Below, piece after piece: positions 1 through 4,707 of a stretch of DNA of 12,151 bases. Every line of letters begins with the position of its first letter. The first letter of the stretch is position 1. Source of the DNA: Prevotellaceae bacterium UBA1720 (lineage in GTDB: Bacteria > Bacteroidota > Bacteroidia > Bacteroidales > Bacteroidaceae); the NCBI GenBank assembly GCA_002317475.1, contig DCIS01000048.1:1-12151 (forward strand), given 5' to 3'. The notes below the pieces were generated by a model, which saw only the letters and a program-made list of their open reading frames with translations, searched no databases and was not told the origin of the DNA. A program made the translations under genes and the position numbers.

Positions 1-128
1 TCACGCTGTTGTGTCAGTTGCAACACGGCACCATTGGACTTTTCAAACAGTACAAACTGATCAGCAGCCCAAGTGGTGAGACTGCTTAGTCCGAGCATTA
101 CTACGGAGAAGAGTTTTGCTTTTCTCAT
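1..128 (-). CDS. Exported protein of unknown function, N-terminal fragment
   Basis: The start codon is at 126-128 and the reading frame stays open to the left edge of the window, so only the first 42 residues are visible. They begin MRKAKLFSVVMLGLSSLTTW, a basic start followed by a hydrophobic core, with a likely signal-peptidase I site after TWA (about residue 21). The mature part starts ADQFVLFEKSNGAVLQL, which I do not assign to a family. The product is therefore probably secreted to the periplasm or beyond. A TAACTTTG box sits about 50 bases upstream of the start. That the gene is real rests on the signal peptide and the promoter; its function cannot be read from this fragment. Confidence 0.7.
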   Translation of the reverse strand, partial: MRKAKLFSVVMLGLSSLTTWAADQFVLFEKSNGAVLQLTQQR

Positions 129-178
129 TTCTGATTCTGTATTAGTTTAGGTGGGTTAAAAGATCAATTAATTCTCTG

Positions 179-186
179 CAAAGTTA
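179..186 (-). promoter_or_regulatory. Promoter -7 box (TAACTTTG) for the exported-protein gene
   Basis: On the minus strand this reads TAACTTTG, a full match to the Bacteroidota -7 consensus TAnnTTTG, and it lies 50 bases upstream of the start codon at 128. No TTTG element is present 19-21 bases further upstream, so the -33 half is weak or absent. The same octamer is used upstream of the AraC-family gene in this window. Confidence 0.5.
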
Positions 187-314
187 CAAATAATCCTTGA
201 AGATGCCTTTTTTATATATAATATTTATTTTTGTATATGTAACATAGTGACACATTGTGTGATACAAATCCTTTCAAAAATGTAACTTAAGCGAGTTACG
301 TGGCCCTAACAGGC

Positions 315-363
315 ACAAAAACAAAGGTTCAGGAATATAAGAGTACAATCATCTTGCCTTTGT
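315..363 (-). terminator. Possible terminator of the smalltalk-like gene
   Basis: On the minus strand ACAAAGG (357-363) can pair with CCTTTGT (321-327), a 7-bp stem, followed directly by a TTTTTG run (315-320). It lies 37 bases after the stop codon at 400. The loop is long (29 bases), which weakens the call. A separate 6-bp inverted repeat, GTAACT/AGTTAC, lies further on at 282-299. Confidence 0.3.
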
Positions 364-399
364 ACGTACAGGGGTGCCAACCGTACCAGTTATGGTTAT

Positions 400-504
400 T
401 TATAATTCTCCTGCTGTGTAGGACATGGTTCTCAGTGCACTTGCGATGGCAGTCAGAATACTGACCAGTATTTGTACTGCCCACTTAACAGATTCCTTCT
501 TCAT
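400..504 (-). CDS. Smalltalk-like micropeptide (34 aa)
   Basis: This is a 34-residue protein that starts MKKESVKWAVQILVSILTAI and ends in SYTAGEL. It has a short basic N-terminus, then a hydrophobic, probably membrane-spanning or amphipathic segment (about residues 8-24). The pattern MKK..(W)..(I/V)Q(I/L).VSILTAIA.. agrees with my memory of the 'smalltalk' family of roughly 30-residue Bacteroidota proteins, whose function is unknown. In-frame codons continue upstream to an ATG at 601-603 (67 aa), but I chose the ATG at 502-504 because the family begins MKK and because the upstream part covers a hairpin-forming leader. Family members, as I recall them, usually sit between an HU-type DNA-binding gene and an N-acetylmuramoyl-L-alanine amidase gene; neither is here, so this copy appears isolated. 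The family match is from memory and not from a search. Confidence 0.65.
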   Translation of the reverse strand: MKKESVKWAVQILVSILTAIASALRTMSYTAGEL

Positions 505-530
505 AACAAAACTTGTTGAACCGAGGGGGT

Positions 531-548
531 CGGACCTAGGCTGGTCCG
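531..548 (-). promoter_or_regulatory. Leader hairpin upstream of the smalltalk-like start
   Basis: CGGACC (531-536) and GGTCCG (543-548) form a perfect 6-bp GC-rich stem with a 6-base loop. The hairpin begins 26 bases upstream of the start codon at 504. The surrounding leader is GC-rich (runs such as CGAGGGGGTCGG), whereas other leaders in this window are A-rich and unstructured. A weak promoter candidate lies further out on the minus strand (TTG, 18 bases, TAATTTCA, about 565-600). A role in translation control or RNA stability is inference. Confidence 0.4.
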
Positions 549-823
549 TGAGGATAGGCCCGCTTTTGAAATTATAAATTACTAACCTTAACCAACAAAA
601 CAATGAGGAAGGACAAGGTCACGAGTAAGCGAGAGCAAAGCAAAGCTTGTTTGGCTATGTCGAGCATGTGAGCTCGTCACGAAGAGCGACAAAGGACAAA
701 CCACCTTCCCAAAGGGAGAAATTATAAAATATAAGATCTTCTGCCCTACGAGCGAACTACTTTCGGACGTTTCCTAAAGTCCGCAAGCGGCTGAGCGAAG
801 AATTAAGATTTGGGAATGTAGGA
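549..823. other. Gene-poor stretch with degenerate short repeats
   Basis: No credible gene is present here. The minus-strand frame read through the region is broken by stops. The stretch contains a loose direct repeat (TCACGA, then AGCGA, then CAAAG) at about 619-641 and again at 677-693, a CGAGC/GCTCG inverted repeat at 661-676, and a hairpin CGGAC..TTT/AAA..GTCCG with a 3-base loop and one bulged G at 764-783. Base composition is more even than in the AT-rich gap at 129-399. It might be a remnant of a mobile element or a dispersed intergenic repeat; the sequence alone does not decide. Confidence 0.4.
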
Positions 824-866
824 AATAGAATGAGGCACACTCACTCCCGAGGTGCCTCATTCTATT
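824..866 (-). terminator. Terminator hairpin of the AraC-family gene
   Basis: AATAGAATGAGGCAC (824-838) and GTGCCTCATTCTATT (852-866) are a perfect 15-bp inverted repeat with a 13-base loop. The right arm overlaps the stop codon of the regulator (865-867), so the hairpin forms as soon as the gene has been read. The T-tract after the stem on the minus strand is short (TTTCC), so termination efficiency is uncertain. The perfect stem could also stop rightward transcription entering from the left. Confidence 0.6.
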
Positions 867-1770
867 ACTTATTCAGGTTTTCCAAGGGGCGATTGGCCTC
901 ACGTAAGCGCTCGAGGAGATGGAGGTCTGGTTTGGCACGAAACTGCATAGGGGAAAGTCCGAACAGGCGTTTGAAGAAACGACCAAAATAGCTTTGGTCG
1001 GGGAAACCCAACTTGTTGCTGATCTCCTGCACATTGAGGGAGGTGTTGCCCAGCAGAAAGAGGGCCTCTATGCCAAGGGAGTGATCAATGGCCGTCTTGG
1101 GAGTAAAGCCTGTGCTGTTCTTGATGACTTGCGTAAGGTATTTGCTGGAAATACATAGTTTGTCAGCATAGAATGAAACGGTATGTTTTTGTTTGAAATT
1201 TTCATGCAGCAAGAAGGCAAATTTTGCAGCAATGGACTTGTTGGTGGCAGAAGTGACATCGGTATCCTCGAACTTATCCTTCACGGCCTGATAGAAGGAC
1301 AAGAGGAAGGCATTGAAGAGCGAATTGGCAATGTCCCCGGAATAGGCATCAACGGGTTTCCTGCAATGCTGCTCGAACATGGTACAGAAGGCCGTCAGTG
1401 TCTTGTCTCCTTCGGGAGTAAGTTGCCACACCATCTTTCTGAAGGCATAGACGAAGAAGGCATGGCCCAGTTTCTGAAGAACAACCTCCTGCAAGGCCAT
1501 CATGAAACCCACCACCACTGCCTCCATGTCGTAGGAGCACTTGACAACGTGCACACTGGAGTGTGGAGGAAGAAAAGCAAAATGCTGGGATGAAAGGACA
1601 AACTGCTTGCCGTTGATCTCGACCTTCACACTACCTCTGACCATCTTGATCAGCAGGATGCGGTCTAGCATGTAGGTCTTCTCGTCGAAGTCCGATCCGT
1701 TGACACGTTCACAAAAATACAATGGCGTACCAATAGGTTTGTTGTCGTAACTTTTGTTTCTGTTTGTCAT
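865..1770 (-). CDS. AraC/XylS-family transcriptional regulator
   Basis: This 301-residue protein has the usual two-part layout. Residues about 35-90 form a small beta-rich, cupin-like sensor region (VRGSVKVEINGKQF, then FLPPHSSVHVV). Residues about 178-285 hold the DNA-binding domain with two helix-turn-helix units: VSFYADKLCISSKYLTQVIK (198-217) and a second near LNVQEISNKLGF (245-256) leading into QSYFGRFFKRLFGLSPMQFR. That last stretch is the family signature, with G271, P274 and F277 at the expected places. The product should bind DNA in the cytoplasm and respond to a ligand held by the N-terminal domain. The ligand is unknown; no adjacent enzyme or transport genes point to it. It is transcribed alone, from the promoter at 1804-1835 to the hairpin at 824-866. 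Confidence 0.93.
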   Translation of the reverse strand: MTNRNKSYDNKPIGTPLYFCERVNGSDFDEKTYMLDRILLIKMVRGSVKVEINGKQFVLSSQHFAFLPPHSSVHVVKCSYDMEAVVVGFMMALQEVVLQKLGHAFFVYAFRKMVWQLTPEGDKTLTAFCTMFEQHCRKPVDAYSGDIANSLFNAFLLSFYQAVKDKFEDTDVTSATNKSIAAKFAFLLHENFKQKHTVSFYADKLCISSKYLTQVIKNSTGFTPKTAIDHSLGIEALFLLGNTSLNVQEISNKLGFPDQSYFGRFFKRLFGLSPMQFRAKPDLHLLERLREANRPLENLNK

Positions 1771-1803
1771 AAATGCATGTATGCCTACTCGTTGATTTCA
1801 GTA

Positions 1804-1835
1804 CAAAGTTACAAAATTCTTCCTTTTAGCACAAA
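1804..1835 (-). promoter_or_regulatory. Promoter of the AraC-family gene
   Basis: On the minus strand TTTG (1832-1835) is followed by a 20-base spacer and TAACTTTG (1804-1811). This is an excellent match to the Bacteroidota primary-sigma promoter (TTTG, 19-21 bases, TAnnTTTG). The start codon is 33 bases past the -7 box, leaving a short leader of roughly 27 bases with no Shine-Dalgarno sequence. Confidence 0.8.
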
Positions 1836-1888
1836 TATTTTACGACTTTTAGTGATGATTAACAAATAACTTGGTATAAATGTTTTTG

Positions 1889-1934
1889 AAAAAACAATGT
1901 CCGCAAAATGCAATCGTTAGCATCTTGCGGACAT
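1889..1934 (-). terminator. Intrinsic terminator of the DUF3127 gene
   Basis: ATGTCCGCAA (1897-1906) pairs perfectly with TTGCGGACAT (1925-1934). After one A/C mismatch a further 4 bp (ATGC/GCAT) close on an 8-base loop. On the minus strand the stem is followed by TG and a run of six T (A run at 1889-1894). It sits 36 bases beyond the stop codon at 1970 and just upstream of the AraC-family promoter, insulating the two genes. Confidence 0.85.
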
Positions 1935-1969
1935 CTCTGTGTTACATCCCTAAGGCATGAAAGAGGCCC

Positions 1970-2428
1970 TTAGAAAGGCAGCTCGTCAGCAGCATCCTGT
2001 ACGGGAGGGAAGGGAGCTGCATCAGGTATAGGTGCCTGAGGTGCTGCAGGTGCTGCAGGTGCTGCAGCGAAAGGAGCGGGAGCAGCAGGTGCTGGAGCAA
2101 AGGGAGGAATGTTGGCAGCATCAACTGCGGGTGAAGGAGCAGCTGCTGCAGCCTGGAGGTTACGGTCGACCTTCCATGCACGGATTGAGTTGAACCAACG
2201 GCCATTGAACTCGTGGGCATCGATATCAAATGAGACAATCATCGTCTCGCCTACTTGAATATTGAACTGTTGGATGCGATCAGTGCCGAACACCTCAAAG
2301 TTCATCTTACGAGGGTACTGCTCCATGGTCTCAAGCACATAGCTGGCACATCTCCACTCTGCTCCTGAACGAGCAGAAACACCACTGCGCTCGGGAAGCA
2401 CAGCAATAATTTTACCTGTTATCTCCAT
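1970..2428 (-). CDS. DUF3127 SSB-like OB-fold protein with acidic LPF tail
   Basis: The protein has 152 residues. Residues 1-90 match my memory of DUF3127: MEITGKIIAVLPERSGVS, then YVLETMEQYPRKMNFEVFG, then FDIDAHEFNGRWFNSIRAWK. This is a compact beta-rich OB-fold domain related to single-stranded-DNA-binding proteins. Residues about 91-143 are a disordered Ala/Pro linker. The last residues, DAADELPF, resemble the acidic, Phe-terminated tip by which bacterial SSB recruits partner proteins (E. coli SSB ends DDDIPF). I infer an accessory ssDNA-binding protein that shares or competes for SSB partners; direct evidence is lacking. Divergence from dnaN fits a replication or repair role. A 9-bp DNA repeat encodes part of the linker. 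The genuine ssb gene is presumably elsewhere. Confidence 0.85.
   Translation of the reverse strand: MEITGKIIAVLPERSGVSARSGAEWRCASYVLETMEQYPRKMNFEVFGTDRIQQFNIQVGETMIVSFDIDAHEFNGRWFNSIRAWKVDRNLQAAAAAPSPAVDAANIPPFAPAPAAPAPFAAAPAAPAAPQAPIPDAAPFPPVQDAADELPF
2040..2066. repeat. 9-bp tandem repeat GGTGCTGCA x3 in the linker
   Basis: Three exact adjacent copies of GGTGCTGCA. On the coding (minus) strand each unit reads TGCAGCACC and adds Ala-Ala-Pro to the linker in frame. Because the unit is a multiple of three, copy-number change would alter linker length without a frameshift. Confidence 0.85.
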
Positions 2429-2475
2429 ATCTGTATTTTTAAGTAAGTTATCAAATTTTGTTTTGAATTTCTGTG

Positions 2476-2507
2476 CGAAGATACAACTTTCTTTCGGGTT
2501 ATGCTAA
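2476..2507 (-). promoter_or_regulatory. Promoter of the DUF3127 gene
   Basis: On the minus strand TTAG (2504-2507), a 20-base spacer and TATCTTCG (2476-2483) approximate TTTG/TAnnTTTG with one mismatch in each box. The start codon is 47 bases past the -7 box. Confidence 0.55.
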
Positions 2508-2523
2508 TTTTGAAAGCGATTTT

Positions 2524-2555
2524 TTTGCACAGTCGCATTTTTTTTTATAATTTTG
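2524..2555 (+). promoter_or_regulatory. Promoter of dnaN and probably its downstream genes
   Basis: TTTG (2524-2527), a 20-base spacer and TAATTTTG (2548-2555) match the Bacteroidota promoter at both boxes. The -33 element lies only 16 bases from that of the divergent DUF3127 promoter. The expected transcript has a leader of about 100 bases that begins near an ATGCG/CGCAT inverted repeat with a 4-base loop (2569-2582). That repeat could be an operator or a 5'-end hairpin, which is inference. Confidence 0.75.
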
Positions 2556-2663
2556 CTCATTATAAATTATGCGTATGCGCATCCTGCACACACAAGCACG
2601 CATGTGGGAAAGCCGCCACGCCATGACAACCCTTAGAAATAACAAACAAAAAAATATAAAACC

Positions 2664-3788
2664 ATGAGATTTGTAGTTTCAAGTTCGGCTCTTTACAGCC
2701 ACCTTTCTGCAGCCAGCAGAGTTATGAGTTCCAAGAATTCAATGCCTATCCTGGAATGCTTCCTCCTGAACATCCGTGACGGAAAAGTCACCATCACAGC
2801 CAGTGACAGCGAGAAGTATTTCGTGACCTCGGTAGAACTGATTGAGATGAGCGACAGCTGTATGTTCTGCATCCCTGCCAAGACCCTGATGGAGTCTATC
2901 AAGGAGTTGGCTGAGCAGCCCTTGGCGCTGGAGTTCAACCCTGACACCAACGAGCTGACAGGTATTCACCAGAGTGGATCCTTCTCTGTTGTGGGCCAGA
3001 ACGCAGATCCATTCCCCATCCAGCAGGATATCAATGCTGACGCTACCCGTCTGACCATCCCCGCAACCACCCTGCTCAACGGTATCAACCGCTGTCTGTT
3101 TGCAACGGCCAATGATGAGATCCGCCTTGTGATGACCGGTGTCTACTTCGACATCAAGCCCGACAGCATCACCTTTGCCGGAACAGATGGTCGCAAACTG
3201 GTACGCAACCGTAACTCGAAGTTCCAACCCGGCATTGAGGCAGGTTTCATCCTGTCAAAGAAGGTTTGCTCGGTACTGAAGGCTGTCCTGGTCAAGGGCG
3301 AGGAAGAAATAGCGATAACCTTCGACAGCGAGAAGGCACTGATCCAGGCACCAGAGTTTGAGCTCTATTTCCGTCTCGTAGAGGGTCGCTACCCCAACTA
3401 CAATGCCGTTATCCCCGCCAACAATCCTTTCCAGGCTACCGTTGACCGCAACGCACTGATTGGTGCCCTGAAGCGTGTGGGCGTATTCTGCAACCAGTCA
3501 AGCGGATTGATGAAGGTTCATCTGGAGAACAACCTGATGAAACTGACCGGACAGGACAACGACTATGCTACCAGCGCTGAGGAGAACCTCTACTGCGAGT
3601 ACAACAACTCGCCCATCAGCATTGGTTTCAGTTGCCAGTTCCTGCTGGAGATTGCTAACATCCTCGAGGGTGATAGCCTCACCATCCAGTTGGCAGACCC
3701 CAGCCGTCCCGGTATCGTTGTGCCTGCTGAGCAAGACCCCGATGACGAGGTGCTGATGCTGCTGATGCCTATGATGCTGAACGAATAA
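2664..3788 (+). CDS. dnaN: DNA polymerase III beta subunit (sliding clamp)
   Basis: The 374-residue length is normal for the clamp. It dimerises into a ring around DNA and tethers the replicative polymerase and many repair proteins. Three repeated domains are visible: about 1-120 (MRFVVSSSALYSHLSAASRV, PILECFLLNI), 128-245 (PATTLLNGINRCLFATANDE, GTDGRKLVRNR, then LVEGRYPNYNAVIP) and 250-374 (QATVDRNALIGALKRV, ending VLMLLMPMML). The ending LMPMML is the typical clamp C-terminus near the partner-binding pocket. The start follows an AT-rich leader with no Shine-Dalgarno sequence, as is usual in this phylum. It is the first gene of the rightward run and is followed by an exonuclease gene 73 bases on. 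dnaA is not adjacent. Confidence 0.97.
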   Translation: MRFVVSSSALYSHLSAASRVMSSKNSMPILECFLLNIRDGKVTITASDSEKYFVTSVELIEMSDSCMFCIPAKTLMESIKELAEQPLALEFNPDTNELTGIHQSGSFSVVGQNADPFPIQQDINADATRLTIPATTLLNGINRCLFATANDEIRLVMTGVYFDIKPDSITFAGTDGRKLVRNRNSKFQPGIEAGFILSKKVCSVLKAVLVKGEEEIAITFDSEKALIQAPEFELYFRLVEGRYPNYNAVIPANNPFQATVDRNALIGALKRVGVFCNQSSGLMKVHLENNLMKLTGQDNDYATSAEENLYCEYNNSPISIGFSCQFLLEIANILEGDSLTIQLADPSRPGIVVPAEQDPDDEVLMLLMPMMLNE

Positions 3789-3820
3789 ACGAAGACGTAA
3801 ACGTAAACGAAGACGAAAAC
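3787..3820. repeat. Hexamer tandem repeat (ARACGW, about 5.7 copies) at the dnaN stop
   Basis: Consecutive hexamers are AAACGA, AGACGT, AAACGT, AAACGA, AGACGA and AAAC. The array starts inside the TAA stop codon of dnaN (3786-3788) and ends 41 bases before the next start codon. It codes for nothing. Confidence 0.75.
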
Positions 3821-3861
3821 TGGTGACTACCGATTTTGTCTGAAGTACAACAACACATCGC

Positions 3862-4659
3862 ATGAAACCAAATTTGACAAGACCCCTGGTGGTGTTCGAC
3901 CTTGAAGCAACGGGGTTGGACATTGCCACAACACATATCATCCAGATATCCTACATCAAGATACACCTAGACGGGACAGAGGAAGCAGGGAACGAATTCA
4001 TCAACCCCGGCATGCCTATTCCCCCAATGATCAGTGAACTGACCAGCATCACCGACGAGATGGTGAAGGACAAGCCCACGTTCAAGGAACTGGCTCCCAT
4101 GCTGGCAGAGAAGTTCAAGGGATGTGACTTCGCAGGATACAATTCCAACAACTATGACATCCCCCTCCTTTGCGAGGAGTTCCTGCGTGCAGGCATCAAC
4201 TTCGACTTCTCCAAGGTACGCCTGATTGACGTGTGCAGCATCTTCAAGAACATGGAGCGACGCAACCTGGCTGCTGCCTATAAGTTCTACTGCGGAAGAA
4301 AGATGGAGGACGACTTCCAGGCCCACCTGGCCGATCAAGACACAGCCGCCACATGGGCCGTGCTGCAAGGACAGCTGGACATGTACAACCCCGAGACACA
4401 AGAGGAGCCCGAGAAACACATGGCCAATGACATGGACGAGATCCTCAAGGTGGGCAGTACGAAGTTCAAACCCGTAGACTTTGCCGGACGTATGGTGTAC
4501 AACGAGCAAGGCGAGAAACTGATTAACTTCGGCAAGTACAAAGGACAGAAGGCCAAGGACGTACTGGCACGTGACCGTGGATACTACAGTTGGGTGATGC
4601 AGGGCGACTTTACCCTGAACACCAAGATGGAGTTCCAGAAGATCATGGCAGAAATATAG
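3862..4659 (+). CDS. DnaQ-fold 3'-5' exonuclease with ExoX-like C-terminal domain
   Basis: The protein has 265 residues. Residues about 8-170 are a DEDD-type exonuclease: ExoI motif VFDLEATGLD (D13, E15), ExoII motif NSNNYDIPLL (D99) and ExoIII motif HLADQD (H155, D160), so all metal ligands of the DEDDh class are present. Such enzymes remove 3' nucleotides from DNA during proofreading or repair. A charged linker (about 175-205) leads to a small domain with LINFGKYKGQKAKDV and YYSWVMQGDF (220-250), resembling the C-terminal module of exodeoxyribonuclease X-like proteins, thought to aid DNA binding. QLDMY (171-175) resembles a beta-clamp-binding peptide. Its place after dnaN suggests clamp-linked proofreading or repair; whether it acts with the replicative polymerase is unknown. 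The ExoI glutamate is followed by Ala where TTG is more usual. Confidence 0.9.
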   Translation: MKPNLTRPLVVFDLEATGLDIATTHIIQISYIKIHLDGTEEAGNEFINPGMPIPPMISELTSITDEMVKDKPTFKELAPMLAEKFKGCDFAGYNSNNYDIPLLCEEFLRAGINFDFSKVRLIDVCSIFKNMERRNLAAAYKFYCGRKMEDDFQAHLADQDTAATWAVLQGQLDMYNPETQEEPEKHMANDMDEILKVGSTKFKPVDFAGRMVYNEQGEKLINFGKYKGQKAKDVLARDRGYYSWVMQGDFTLNTKMEFQKIMAEI

Positions 4660-4692
4660 TAAGTAACACAAATCGGTTTTTGATCACTTACT
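4658..4692 (+). other. Weak inverted repeat in the exonuclease-coaBC gap
   Basis: AGTAAGT (4658-4664, overlapping the stop codon) can pair with ACTTACT (4686-4692). The 21-base loop is long and no T-run follows the stem, so this is unlikely to be an efficient terminator. I see no promoter match in the 48-base gap, which fits co-transcription. Confidence 0.25.
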
Positions 4693-4707
4693 TATGATTG
4701 TAAAAAC

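Noticed and set aside
361..370. Perfect 10-bp palindrome TGTACGTACA as an operator
   Set aside because: It is a single short palindrome downstream of the micropeptide gene with no nearby promoter or second copy; it may be chance.
505..603. N-terminal extension of the micropeptide to an ATG at 601-603 (67 residues)
   Set aside because: The extension (MFCWLRLVIYNFKSG...) covers a GC-rich hairpin leader and does not match the family start; the internal MKK start is the better choice.
129..864. tRNA or other structured RNA gene in the gene-poor left region
   Set aside because: I found no cloverleaf, no T-loop consensus (GTTCRANYC in a proper stem) and only small local hairpins.
919..1593. Plus-strand open frames of 79 and 136 codons
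   Set aside because: They lie wholly antisense to the well-supported AraC-family gene, have no promoter or family resemblance, and reflect its codon composition.
1942..2238. Minus-strand 98-codon frame rich in Leu/His/Gln
   Set aside because: It overlaps the DUF3127 gene in another frame; the low-complexity translation comes from the Ala/Pro-linker repeats.
2429..2663. Chromosome replication origin beside dnaN
   Set aside because: No dnaA gene and no cluster of DnaA boxes (TTATCCACA-like) was seen. The gap is explained by two divergent promoters and leaders.
3967..4671. Minus-strand 234-codon open frame opposite the exonuclease
   Set aside because: It is antisense to a gene with complete catalytic motifs; its translation shows no domain and it is an artefact of codon bias in GC-balanced genes.
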